64,000 nucleotides of DNA from Furcasterigmium furcatum. Taxonomy: Eukaryota > Ascomycota > Sordariomycetes > Glomerellales > Plectosphaerellaceae. The DNA is taken from NCBI GenBank assembly GCA_001599815.1, contig BCIA01000006.1:1428961-1492960 (forward strand). The letters run 5' to 3'. Of the stretch, positions 45,469 to 55,640 are shown one piece after another. The notes beneath the pieces are model-generated. The model saw nothing but the letters and a program-made list of their open reading frames with translations, was not told the DNA's origin and did no database searches. Position 1 is the first letter of the stretch; every line of letters begins with the position of its first letter. A program made the translations under genes and the position numbers.

Positions 45469-46343
45469 NNNNNNNNNNNNNNNNNNNNNNNNNNNNNNNN
45501 NNNNNNNNNNNNNNNNNNNNNNNNNNNNNNNNNNNNNNNNNNNNNNNNNNNNNNNNNNNNNNNNNNNNNNNNNNNNNNNNNNNNNNNNNNNNNNNNNNNN
45601 NNNNNNNNNNNNNNNNNNNNNNNNNNNNNNNNNNNNNNNNNNNNNNNNNNNNNNNNNNNNNNNNNNNNNNNNNNNNNNNNNNNNNNNNNNNNNNNNNNNN
45701 NNNNNNNNNNNNNNNNNNNNNNNNNNNNNNNNNNNNNNNNNNNNNNNNNNNNNNNNNNNNNNNNNNNNNNNNNNNNNNNNNNNNNNNNNNNNNNNNNNNN
45801 NNNNNNNNNNNNNNNNNNNNNNNNNNNNNNNNNNNNNNNNNNNNNNNNNNNNNNNNNNNNNNNNNNNNNNNNNNNNNNNNNNNNNNNNNNNNNNNNNNNN
45901 NNNNNNNNNNNNNNNNNNNNNNNNNNNNNNNNNNNNNNNNNNNNNNNNNNNNNNNNNNNNNNNNNNNNNNNNNNNNNNNNNNNNNNNNNNNNNNNNNNNN
46001 NNNNNNNNNNNNNNNNNNNNNNNNNNNNNNNNNNNNNNNNNNNNNNNNNNNNNNNNNNNNNNNNNNNNNNNNNNNNNNNNNNNNNNNNNNNNNNNNNNNN
46101 NNNNNNNNNNNNNNNNNNNNNNNNNNNNNNNNNNNNNNNNNNNNNNNNNNNNNNNNNNNNNNNNNNNNNNNNNNNNNNNNNNNNNNNNNNNNNNNNNNNN
46201 NNNNNNNNNNNNNNNNNNNNNNNNNNNNNNNNNNNNNNNNNNNNNNNNNNNNNNNNNNNNNNNNNNNNNNNNNNNNNNNNNNNNNNNNNNNNNNNNNNNN
46301 NNNNNNNNNNNNNNNNNNNNNNNNNNNNNNNNNNNNNNNNNNN
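45469..46343. other. assembly gap (875 N) inside the transposon
   Basis: Unresolved bases. Gaps inside a transposon body usually reflect other near-identical copies elsewhere in the genome (inference). Confidence 0.98.
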
Positions 46344-47465
46344 GGTATCCTAGAGGGTCGAGGGGCCAACGGTCTGGTCCTGGGATCCTCTGGGAGCCAG
46401 GCTCTCCGGAAAAAGCAGCCAGGATCCAGAGCCTGGACGTCTATCCTCGAGTGTATCAGTGCAAAAGGATCCCTGCTCCCACCCTTGGTTATCTTCAAGG
46501 GCAAGACAGTCCAACAGCAGTGGTTCCCTCTGGATCTGGTTCACTATACCCAATGGAAGTTCACGGCAACAGATAACGGCTGGACCAGCGATTCAACAGC
46601 TATCTATTGGTTGCAAGAGGTCTTCATCCCAGCTACCCAACCAACAGATCCATCCCAGCCCAGGCTGTTGATCCTAGATGGGCATGGCAGTCACGAGACA
46701 ACAGAATTTATGTATCTCTGCTACAGCAACAATATCCAACTGGTTTTCCTGCCTCCCCATACGTCCCATGTCCTTCAACCTCTTGATCAGTCTGTCTTTG
46801 GACCCTTGAAGGCAGCCTATAAGAAGGAGCTGGGATCCCTGGAGACCTGGAACGATTCAACAGTTGTGGGCAAACGGAACTTTCTATCCTGTTATCAGAA
46901 GGCTCGCGAGACTGCCTGTTCAGACCAGAACATCAGGAGTGGATGGAAATCGACAGGTCTATGGCCAGTATCCCTGGCCAAGCCCCTCCTAAGCCCTCTA
47001 CTCCTAGATAACAGCAACGGGGCTAGCAGCACAGTCAACAGTATCCTGGATAGAGCTGTTGGATCCAGAGCTATCGAAAACTGGGATATAGCTGGGTCTG
47101 CAGTAGCTTGGTCGACGCCCAGGAAGGCAGCTGATCTCCAGGGCCAGCTACGCCTATATAGCCAGCTGGATCAACCTACCAGTACGCAACGCCTACTATT
47201 CAGAAAGGTCCAAAAGGGATTCAACGAGAAGGACTACGCCCTTGCAACCTCGCAACAGAAGATCCAGATCCTAGAGGCCCAGTTGGAAGCAGCCAGGCCT
47301 AGGAAAAAGAAGAAGGTCCAGATCAGCCCCAATTCGAAGTTCGCCGACATCAACGCTATCCATAGGGCCCAGATTGAGGCTGGCGATAAAATAGATCAGA
47401 TAGATGGATCCAGCGACGATGAAATACCCAGTGGCCCAGAGGACTGTATCACAGTTGCAGCGTAG
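46344..47465 (+). CDS. transposase of the pogo/Fot1-type element, C-terminal part
   Basis: The frame is open from the gap edge at 46344 to the stop at 47465 (about 373 residues visible). It begins G-I-L-E-G-R-G-A-N-G-L-V-L-G, a conserved stretch just after the first catalytic Asp in Fot1/pogo transposases. L-L-I-L-D-G-H-G-S-H carries the second catalytic Asp. F-L-P-P-H-T-S-H-V-L-Q-P-L-D-Q-S-V-F-G-P-L-K carries the third, so this is a DDD-type DDE_1 domain. A basic cluster R-K-K-K-K lies near the C terminus and an acidic tail ends the protein. The N-terminal CENP-B-like DNA-binding domain is expected in the gap. No frameshift or stop is seen in the visible part. Confidence 0.9.
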   Translation, partial: GILEGRGANGLVLGSSGSQALRKKQPGSRAWTSILECISAKGSLLPPLVIFKGKTVQQQWFPLDLVHYTQWKFTATDNGWTSDSTAIYWLQEVFIPATQPTDPSQPRLLILDGHGSHETTEFMYLCYSNNIQLVFLPPHTSHVLQPLDQSVFGPLKAAYKKELGSLETWNDSTVVGKRNFLSCYQKARETACSDQNIRSGWKSTGLWPVSLAKPLLSPLLLDNSNGASSTVNSILDRAVGSRAIENWDIAGSAVAWSTPRKAADLQGQLRLYSQLDQPTSTQRLLFRKVQKGFNEKDYALATSQQKIQILEAQLEAARPRKKKKVQISPNSKFADINAIHRAQIEAGDKIDQIDGSSDDEIPSGPEDCITVAA

Positions 47466-47513
47466 CCAGTTTTAATTGATCTTGAAGTTGGTGTCGCGAT
47501 TCTGGTGACGTTT

Positions 47514-47563
47514 TTTTGGGGTGGCCAGGTGAGGGGGGTGGCCAGGTAATGGGTGTGGGACGT
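47514..47563 (-). repeat. right terminal inverted repeat of the transposon
   Basis: Inverted copy of 45333-45382, with one C/T difference at position 33 of the repeat. It ends in ACGT against the TA duplication. Confidence 0.9.
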
Positions 47564-47565
47564 TA
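47564..47565. repeat. TA target-site duplication, right copy
   Basis: TA following the right terminal repeat. Removing the element and one TA restores an intact AG acceptor and reading frame in the host gene. Confidence 0.85.
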
Positions 47566-48377
47566 CTGCCAAGATGGATCAGCGGTTGCTCTCCCGTGGT
47601 GAATTGGCTACTACATACCGCTTGGATATCAGTTGCGACGGCAACTCTGCCGCAAGGAAGCCGACTCGAGCTATTGTTTGACCAAGGTTCTGCTCGTTGT
47701 TAGCTCTTGGCCTTTTGTTGATTTGATACCCGCCAAGGGCACAATGGCGACCTACGTAGTCACCCCTTGTAAGGCCGAGGTCGTCAAGCATGTTGTCGGA
47801 GACGGCGTTATTGATGTTGCCCCTGTCGATGTTGAGAGCAGCAAACATGATGCAGACCCAGGCCTGTGCTGTTAGCATGAATGCTCTCTTATCGTTCAGC
47901 CATGGATATTGACTGACCATAATCTTCCAATCGACCTTTCGCCTCACTGCAGCTTCTTCTCTCCATGTCCAGCGAAGCAGAGGGTCGAAGGCACTCCAGT
48001 TCTCCCATTGTGGATGAATATACAGCTCCTTGTATTCCTCCAGCTTGTCGGAATCCCAGATGCTAGGCTGGGTGGCGATCTTTGAACGGTCAGTTCCTTC
48101 CCTCACCACGAGACGAGACGAATTGGGGACTCACGGCATCAAGATCATATCGGTCGTCCTTGGGACGCTTCCGGATTCTTAGGAAGCGAAGGACTGCATC
48201 ACCAAGGGCTGCCTCTGTGCGCTGAGTTTCGCGGGTAGCCAAGTCCGGCGCGGTGAGCGGGACGACATCTGCAGACACCTTCTGGGCAACAACAGGATCG
48301 GACTTGAGGATATCCTCCTCGGAGGGCGTTCGAGTCCCGGCGGACTCTGTTCCGATGTACGGCTTCTGGGTAGACAT

Positions 48378-49381
48378 GTTGCCTTGTATATCCGCGGTGA
48401 ATCATAACAGCAGGCAGTCTACGTGCATTCACATATGGGGACTCCTGCGTTTTAAATAGCTGAAGACTGAGACCAGGGGCCTTGAGAGAATCTTCACCAG
48501 TAGTCTGTAAAAAGGAAAGCACGCCACTATAAGTACATGGCATCATTCTGCTACCCACAGGAATCACGAATAGGCATAGACGTCAGAGTACAAGGTGCCT
48601 TAGCACAACGGCACCAATTCGTTTCACATTGGGGATGATAATCCAGGTAGAGTATCCGCCATTACATCAAGCGTTCCACCAGCGGTCCGAGGAGATAGTT
48701 TTCAAATGCCCCCCGAATGCCAGAGAGTATCCCAGTCTCAGGCTGTTTGGGCAATTCACAATATCACCATGCAATGTCGTGCTTCCAGTTGGCCGCCCAA
48801 TTGACCAATGTCCTTGCTGCTCCACGAGCTAGAAAAAAGACATCTCCGGCCGTCGATCACTCGCTCCGAGATGTCACGGGTTTAAAGGAGGGAGAGTTGG
48901 GGACTACAGAGCACGCGGCTTGCTCTGGCGTCTTCTCTCTCAGCAACAATGAGAGCAAGATATTCAGAGTGGACAAAATCGCAACAAAAGTCCCTTGGCC
49001 ACTGCCCCTGCTTGTCTCCCCGCAAGGAAACATCGTGCTCCTCAGTATTCTGTGGACCTTTCTTCGGTGCCAGTCCGGTGCATCTGCGAGTATCATGTTC
49101 CTTGGACTAGTGGCCGTTGACCCCACATCAAGCCGGCACGCAATGCCGGCCGGCCCGGGCGCCTCCTTTCTTGGGAAGCTTGTCACAACTCACAACCGCG
49201 ACTATGAGCGTGCAATGTATGAGACATTTTCCGAAGCACCGGAAAGCACGAGTTGCTACGTGGCATCAGCCGGCACCATGGGGCACCAGACACGGGCACG
49301 TGTACAGGGCGAGAGCGTGGTAGCCAGAAGCGAGCCGGCGGTTAACCTGGTTCTCAGATCAGCCCCTTGTTTAGATATTTT
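48378..49381. other. intergenic region upstream of the disrupted transporter
   Basis: Promoter of the disrupted transporter and 3' side of the P450. Plus-strand open frames here have no family signature. Nothing else was seen. Confidence 0.5.
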
Positions 49382-50998
49382 TTACCGAATACTCGCTAAA
49401 AGGACTTTGCCCCTCTCCCCATCCATCCGCACCGCTGCGGCCTTGGCCTCGCTCCTCGGCTCAAAGCGGACCGGCGCCGGCTTGGGCCCGATAACCAGAG
49501 CCTCCGTGTTGAACCCCGTCTCCCAGCTCCAGTCGACGGGGGAGGCCGTCGACACCTTGAAGGCCCAGACCAACTTGGCCACGGACAGGATGACCTGCTG
49601 CTCGGCATAGTCGGCGCCGGGGCACTGTCTGCGGCCGACGCCGAAGGTGAAGGTGTGCTTGCGGCCCTGCGCCTCGGCCTCCGCGCGCCTGGACGGCTTG
49701 ACACCCCACGGGCTGTCCACGAAGCGCTGCGGGTTGAACTCGAGGGGCTTGTCGTACCACTCGGGGTCGTTCTGGATGGAGTACGAGTTGATCAGGCAGA
49801 CCGTGCCCTTGGGCAGCCGGAAGGGGCCGTACGTGTCGTCCTCGCGGAGGACGCGGGGGGCAGTTGGGACCGGGGGTCGCCAGCGAAGCATTTCGTAGAA
49901 GATGGCGCGGATGTAGGTGAGTGAAGGGAGGTGCTCCGGCGACGGCGGCGCATCCGGGCAAAGGGCGTCGACCTCTCGCTGCGCGGCTTCCTGCACGTCT
50001 GGGAAGGTGGCCAGGGCATGGATGATCTCCGTCGTGGTATATAGGGACGTGTCGACCGAGCCGTCGATGGTGGTGTTCCCGATGCCCCTGATCTCCGAGT
50101 CCTCGAACGGGAGGCCGCCGGGCGTCTTCGTTTGGCGAACAAGCCATGCCATGAAGGGCTCGAAGCGACCATCGCCAGACCCAGGACCGTCGGGCATCTC
50201 GGCGTTTCTAGCCCGCGCGCTCTCGAGGTAGCGACCCATGAGGGCGGAGAACTCGCGTCCAAGCACGGCGGCAGCCCGTTTCCAGCTCGCCAGGGCCGGC
50301 GGCACGTACTTGAGGATGGGTAAGAGGTCGACGGGAGGCGCCGTGGCCGGCTGCAGATAGAATAGCCACCGCTTCTGCATGTCGAAGTACTTGCTGAGGT
50401 ACGCAGGTTCCAAGTCCTCGAGCTGCATGCCCGTGACGGTCATGAGTGCCGAGTCTAGCGACCAGCGCTTTGCGATGTCGTGAAAGCCGTCCGGTTGCTC
50501 GAGGAGACGGCTGGCCACCATCGCTGCAAAGGCGTCGACGTGTGGCTGCGTGCGCTTGAGGCCCTCCGGGCCTAGGATATGTCGCCACGCGCGCGTCGCC
50601 CTCTTGGTGCGGGCGTCGTAGTTCCAGAAGAGCGCGCTGTCGGGGTTCATGATGTGCATGCCGATATATGGCTGCATACGGTCGGAGTAGATGTTGCCCT
50701 TCCGGGCGAGGAGCTCGTGGACGTGCTCCGCCGACTGGAGTATCACGTAGTTCTGGTTCGCGATCTTCAGGCCTATTATGCCTCCGTATTGTGTCTTCCA
50801 CTCATGGAACTTGAGAAAAGGGGCTGTGATGGGCATCTGAAGGAGGTTGCCTAGGCCGAAGGCCGTTGGCGGTCCCGGGGGGTAGTCAGCTGGTCGGCGA
50901 GTAGCATTGTAAAGGGAGAAGAGAGCGTAACACCCGGCCCCGGATATCAGGAGGGCGATGCCAGCGCTGGGCCATAAAAGATGCTCAAGCCGTTCCAT
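49382..50998 (-). CDS. cytochrome P450, intronless (CYP64/O-methylsterigmatocystin-oxidoreductase-like)
   Basis: A single exon of 538 aa. The N-terminal anchor (residues about 10-30) is followed by Y-P-P-G-P-P. The K-helix has Y-E-M-L-R-W-R-P-P, a meander N-P-Q-R-F, and the heme loop F-T-F-G-V-G-R-R-Q-C-P-G with Cys459. The I-helix reads I-D-G-S-V-D-T-S in place of the usual A/G-G-x-D/E-T, a moderate departure seen in this fungal group. The overall pattern (short linker, D-P-E-W-Y region, R-x-C-P-G) resembles fungal P450s related to O-methylsterigmatocystin oxidoreductase. ER-anchored; the substrate is unknown. Codon use is GC-rich and the lack of introns contrasts with the other P450 in the window. 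Confidence 0.9.
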   Translation of the reverse strand: MERLEHLLWPSAGIALLISGAGCYALFSLYNATRRPADYPPGPPTAFGLGNLLQMPITAPFLKFHEWKTQYGGIIGLKIANQNYVILQSAEHVHELLARKGNIYSDRMQPYIGMHIMNPDSALFWNYDARTKRATRAWRHILGPEGLKRTQPHVDAFAAMVASRLLEQPDGFHDIAKRWSLDSALMTVTGMQLEDLEPAYLSKYFDMQKRWLFYLQPATAPPVDLLPILKYVPPALASWKRAAAVLGREFSALMGRYLESARARNAEMPDGPGSGDGRFEPFMAWLVRQTKTPGGLPFEDSEIRGIGNTTIDGSVDTSLYTTTEIIHALATFPDVQEAAQREVDALCPDAPPSPEHLPSLTYIRAIFYEMLRWRPPVPTAPRVLREDDTYGPFRLPKGTVCLINSYSIQNDPEWYDKPLEFNPQRFVDSPWGVKPSRRAEAEAQGRKHTFTFGVGRRQCPGADYAEQQVILSVAKLVWAFKVSTASPVDWSWETGFNTEALVIGPKPAPVRFEPRSEAKAAAVRMDGERGKVLLASIR

Positions 50999-51683
50999 GA
51001 TACCGAGACAGGATCCGTCGATGAATGCTAGATGACAAGCAGCGAGCTAGCGTGGCGGGAACTTGCGATATCTTATACTATTTCTTGAAAAATCCATCAG
51101 TCATTGCCCGCAACTTGACCATTGTAGATGCAATGATGTCGATGCACGTAAGACCTTGGCGTCCGGGGTGGTGCAGTGCGTGGGTGCCAACCAGTGCAAC
51201 CTTCCCATTCTATAGCGGTTCAAAGGGCGGTATCTCCCAATGAAAAGGCAGCACTCCACCCATTTGCGCAGAAATATCAAGATCTGCGGCGGACTTTATG
51301 CAAGAGACATCGAGTCTCCATTGCACTACGGAGTCTGTATTTTAATACCTAGCAGATAATTCGCTGCACCACATGCGAGGGAACGTCGCTGACTCATTGC
51401 GACGGGACCTTACTCACCCTCTCGCCAGGGTGGTGCTGAAGGTGTTTGGGGTGATGGCTGAGAGAATCATCAATGCCAGATCTTGTCTTGTTCAATGCAG
51501 TTGTTTGGTTGAAATGCCAACGACTGACTGACTTCATCTGACTCTGTCCTTGTCAGCCTCCAGGAAATCCATGGATGACTAAGCAGCAATGTCGCGCATT
51601 GATGCGAGTGGAGGCTCAGCCCACTTGCTGGTAAACAAACAGTGAAACTTCAACTTCCATCACAACTTCGTCGAGACTCAGAG
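50999..51683. other. divergent intergenic region
   Basis: Shared upstream region of the intronless P450 and the 203-aa protein. It is AT-richer than the flanks; no clear motif or gene was recognised. Confidence 0.5.
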
Positions 51684-52295
51684 ATGACGGAACCACAACA
51701 GCCAGGAGACCTCGCCCTGGGGCTCACGCCGAAGCAAAGCTACGAGGCGAACAAGGCCACTATCCGCGAGATTATTGAAGTGGACCATTTCAGCAACACG
51801 GTCCCTGAGAGCATCGTCGACCTGTGGCTCAAGGCGCTCGATCCGGAGAGCAAGATCCCCCTGCCACGCGACGTGAAAGGCTTCTATGGCGGCGACCTGC
51901 GCGCCTCGATTCCCATCGAGCTGGCCCACGACTGCTACAAGTACGTCATGCACGAAACCGACAAAGCCAGGGTCGACAAGTACGCCAACCGGATGCTGAT
52001 CGCGCTCTCGCTGCTGGACATGGATGAGCTGTCGCGAAAAGACGCGAACCTCGCGGGGCTCGCGCTCTGGCACAAGGCTCTGGCGCAGGCGCGGCTCCCA
52101 GGGAGCTTGGATGGTCTTACCGATACGCTCAAGCGGTACGAGGCCGTGCGACCGCGCGCCTCCTTGAGCGACAGCAAACTGCCACAACCCGCTCGCTTGA
52201 CGGCACGCTTACTGGTTGCGGCCGAGCAGCTCGGCAACGATGAAGTGGCGATGCTTTTGCGTAACTGGAACCCGGAAGCGAATGGCTCGCAATAA
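51684..52295 (+). CDS. conserved-looking hypothetical protein, 203 aa
   Basis: A single exon from the ATG at 51684. I do not recognise the family. The protein is mostly helical and soluble, with no signal peptide or membrane segment. A charged central region (D-L-W-L-K-A-L-D-P-E-S-K-I-P-L-P) leads to helices rich in Ala/Leu and Lys/Glu. G/C-rich third positions in the frame and the lack of stops over 612 bases support coding. It is divergent from the intronless P450 and 1.5 kb before a quinate-type transporter. Function is unknown. Confidence 0.65.
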   Translation: MTEPQQPGDLALGLTPKQSYEANKATIREIIEVDHFSNTVPESIVDLWLKALDPESKIPLPRDVKGFYGGDLRASIPIELAHDCYKYVMHETDKARVDKYANRMLIALSLLDMDELSRKDANLAGLALWHKALAQARLPGSLDGLTDTLKRYEAVRPRASLSDSKLPQPARLTARLLVAAEQLGNDEVAMLLRNWNPEANGSQ

Positions 52296-53811
52296 TCTGG
52301 GGTCGCGCGGCGGGGTGATAGGCGGTTGATCGCAAAGCAATGGGATCAGCCAACTCTCCCACATGGCTGGCCATCCAAGGGGAGCGTCTGATATAGATCT
52401 GTAGGAGAAGTTCAGGACGGGATGCAAGAACAGTGCTCATCAAGCTGTCCTTGTGAATTCAGTCCCACATAAACCGGATGAAGGGAAGAGAAACTTTTGA
52501 GGCAAACATCGGTATTGTTGGCGGGATCTCCCACCAGCGGAATCAGTGCGATGATGTGACGCCCTGCAAGGCACGGCGAGTCAGCGTTACAGTCACGCAG
52601 CTTATCTGACCACTCTAGCCAATCCATACTTCGCCATCCAATGAGAAATCTGGGTATCTCCTCTGCAAGTCCATATCTCTAGCCCCTTTCTTGGCCCCAG
52701 CTGTCCACGAGCTTAATTGAAGCGGATCCCAGGAATACGTGTCGGAAGTAAGGAGTAAGTAGTGTGTATGGTGACCCCGAGCCCCATGGCTCCCCCGCAA
52801 CCTCAAGTATTAGCGCCGGTATTGATGCCGACTTCATGGGCGCGGGCCGGGTGGAGATACCGAATACCGAAAGGACCTAGATTTAACATCCATCCGTTCT
52901 GCGAAGAGCATCATGACACGGCTCAAGGGAAGCGGTATTCAATTCCGAGTCCCCGCACTCGAACAGGTTTTGTCCGCGGAGTCCATTTCCCCTCCTTTCC
53001 GACTCGAGTGATTTTCGTGTCTCCGTCTGGTCACTTGGTGGTATGGGGATGGCCGCTTAAATACCTGCCTTCTCGGCTACCGGCGCCCTTTTGGGAACAC
53101 ATAGCCCTGAGAGTCGGTCAGTACATGTGCATACGTGTGCGTTTCCGCGCTTCTGCTGTCCGTATTTTGCTGTGTACCAATACTGACAGAACGCAATGCT
53201 CCGATTCAAGATTTATGTCTTTTAGATGATGGATGGATCTCCTTGCAACCTGGCAGAATGCATTGTTCTCATTTTGGCAACACAACTCGGGCAACTTCCT
53301 GGGACCCGTACTCCACCGGCATGTCGGTTTTGAACACCATGGCGCACCATTCCTCGCAGAGGCTAGAATAGCTACCAATGTCACATCTACGAGGCCGGAC
53401 GGCGACCGAGAGAGACCTCTCCATTACCCCCTCGGACGACTTCCATGGTAGGAAACCACGTCGATCCACTCATTCGTCCTCTGCTAGTTCGCCTGATTTG
53501 CGCCCTCCTTGGTGGATCTTCGAGTCAGACCCCGGGATCTTTCCCCAGACCCAGGCCTCCGCAGGGTTCATCTTAAGCTTCATGTCCAAACGCGGGGTAG
53601 TAGATGCTTCGATGCTTTAACCAACCTAGCCCAAGGGGGTCCAGGTGGTCAGGTTACCCGGACATAAAAGGCAGACCGGCCCAGCGAGGATGATAGACAT
53701 TTGCTCCATCCCACCACACTCCCGTCGCCACACCTTAAGTCGAATTCGTACACATCCCCAAGACAGACACTCAGCACATCTCTGTCCTGTACACCCTACC
53801 TCTTCATTGAA
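52296..53811. other. intergenic region upstream of the quinate-type transporter
   Basis: No gene supported. A TATA-like cataaaag at 53663-53670 lies about 145 bases before the transporter ATG, within a short leader. Confidence 0.5.
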
Positions 53812-55640
53812 ATGGGCTTCGCCGCCGCCAAAGGAACCAATGATCCTCCGGAGGTCCGCAACTGGACCATCCACTGGATCGCCCTCGTGGCCTCCATGGC
53901 AGCACTTGCCAGTACGTCGAGAGATCTGTCTGCCCGGCAGTCCAACTATGACATTGACCTGTTTTTTTCTGCGTTGTGTAGTGGGCTACGATACGGCTGT
54001 CATTGGCGGAACCATGGCCCTCGACTCCTTCCGCCGCGACTTCGGCGTCGAGAACATGGAAGCCGGTGACCGCGATGCGGCACAAGCCAACATCGCCTCC
54101 ATGTTCCAGGTCGGCGCCTTCTTCGGCTCTCTCTTGACCTTTCCCTTCGCCGAGAGGTACGGGCGAAAGAAGGCGATCATGCTCGCCTGCGCCATCTTCA
54201 TCGTCGGCGGCAGCATGATGGCGGCCGCTCACGGCTACCTCGAGATCCTCATCGCCGGCCGCGCCATTGGCGGTCTTGGTATCGGCATGGCCACGATGAC
54301 GGTCCCTGTCTACATCGCCGAGACCTCCCCACCCAGCATCCGCGGCCGTCTGGTCGGCATTTTCGAGATCGTCTCGCAGGGAGGCGGTATGCTCGGCTTC
54401 TGGATCAACTATGCTGTCGACAGGACCATCGATGTCCGTACACAGTCCCAGTGGATCACGCCCCTGGCCCTTCAGTGCGTGCCTGCGGCTTGCCTGCTTA
54501 TGGGTGTCACCTTCTGCCCAGAGTCGCCTCGATGGCTCGCACGCTCAGACAACTTCGACGCCGCCGAGAAGTCACTGTGCTACATCCGCGGACTCCCAGC
54601 GAGCCATCCCTACATCATCAACGAGATGCAAGACATTCGCCTTCAAGTGGAAGAGCGAAGCACAAACAGAATGAGCAAGCGCCAGCAGATTGCCAAAGTC
54701 TTCGCCCCTGGCACCCGCAACCGCATCGCCATCGGTGCTTTTCTGGTACGTACATCGTGGTCCTGCCCCGTCACGCACACCTCCGACATTTGGACTGCGT
54801 TAGAGAAAAGGGTGAAGACGTATAGGGCAGTAGCTAACAAGTGATAGATGTTCCTCCAAAGCTACACCGGCGTGAATGTCATGACATACTACTCGCCCCG
54901 CATCTTCGAGACCCTCGGCGTCACCGGCACAAGCACTAAGCTATTCAGCACTGGCGTATACGGCATCGTCAAGACGGCAGGCATGTTCCTCTTCGCCTTC
55001 TGGGTTGTCGAGAGCGTAGGCCGCCGTCGTGGTCTGATCTGGGGTTCTTTTCTCGGCGCCATCCCCCTCTTCTACGTGGGCGGTTACATCGCGCGCGCGA
55101 ACCCCATCGCGGCCGCAGCCGCCGGCACGTTCCAGCAGACCGGATGGGGCTATTTGGCCATGGTGTGCATCTACGTCAACGCCTTCATCATCTGCGCCAC
55201 CTGGCAGGGCATCACCTGGACCTATGCGGCCGAGATCTTCCCCCTGGATATCCGCATGTTCTGCGTTGCATGCTGCACTGCCAGCACGTGGCTCGGGTCC
55301 TTCATCGTCGCGAGGGCGACGCCCTACATGATCACCGACCTGGGTTTCGGCACATTCTTCATGTTTGGAGGTTTCGTCATTCTCATGGGTTTGTGGGCGT
55401 TCTTCTGCGTCCCCGAGACCAAAGGTCAGTTCACACACTCGAATCAGGCTCACACTGACACTGACACTGACACCTCTCTCAGGTGTTTCCCTCGAGGATA
55501 TGGACGCCCTCTTCTCGAAGGCTACGCACAAGGTCGTCTGGGATCAGCTCCGAGGCAGGAAGGTCACAAAGGGGGGCCAAGACGACTCTCCCCGCTCTGG
55601 TTCCATGGACAAGAAGGCCGAAGTTGTGCAGGTTGCCTGA
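53812..55640 (+). CDS. MFS sugar transporter, quinate-permease-like
   Basis: Exons 53812-53911, 53982-54745, 54848-55424 and 55483-55640 (introns 58-102 nt) give 532 aa with about 12 membrane segments. The sugar-porter signatures are intact. M-G-Y-D-T-A-V-I-G-G is in TM1, R-Y-G-R-K-K follows TM2, and G-R-A-I-G-G-L-G-I-G-M leads to P-V-Y-I-A-E-T-S-P-P-S-I-R-G. P-E-S-P-R-W-L is at the TM6 loop, V-G-R-R-R is after TM8, and P-E-T-K-G precedes the C-terminal tail. The set fits fungal quinate/hexose permeases of the plasma membrane; quinate is suggested but not proved. The last intron holds a tgacac microsatellite (about 55454-55473). No quinate-pathway enzymes are adjacent. Confidence 0.88.

Larger units (their letters stand above)
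45333..47563 (+). mobile_element. pogo/Fot1-type (Tc1/mariner superfamily) DNA transposon
   Basis: 2,231 bases including an 875-base run of N (45469-46343). It is bounded by 50-bp terminal inverted repeats with one mismatch and flanked by TA duplications. It encodes a DDE transposase on the plus strand, opposite to the host gene. Near-identical repeats and an open transposase C-terminal half suggest a recent insertion, perhaps a still-mobilisable copy. Part of the transposase, including its N terminus and first catalytic Asp, lies in the gap, so its integrity cannot be judged. Confidence 0.92.
43497..48377 (-). pseudogene. Dal5-family MFS transporter, split by a DNA transposon
   Basis: Seventeen exons can be joined around the insertion in consistent phase to 594 codons. 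Exons upstream of the element (minus strand) are 48377-48135, 48079-47918, 47863-47756 and 47689-47619. Beyond it are 45332-45222, 45172-45146, 45092-45050, 44990-44948, 44899-44809, 44749-44736, 44685-44569, 44514-44109, 44052-43981, 43929-43883, 43836-43763, 43704-43574 and 43521-43497. Features match allantoate/pantothenate-type transporters: N-I-D-R-G-N-I-N-N-A in TM1, E-L-P-S-Q-L-I-S-K-R before the insertion, W-R-W-M-F-L-I-E-G, N-K-R-L-D-F-R-F near the end. Every exon is open, so the only lesion seen is the transposon at the intron 4/exon 5 junction. The interrupted gene is expected to be non-functional. The substrate, an organic anion or vitamin, is unknown. Confidence 0.85.

Noticed and set aside
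43497..48377. Two separate transporter genes on either side of the transposon
   Set aside because: The halves are complementary parts of one MFS fold, and phases and the splice junction match once the element is removed.
48717..49610. 297-codon plus-strand frame overlapping the P450 3' end
   Set aside because: No start context, no family motif, and it runs antisense into the P450 coding region.
55451..55473. tgacac tandem repeat as a functional element
   Set aside because: A short microsatellite inside the last intron of the transporter; no reason to assign a role.
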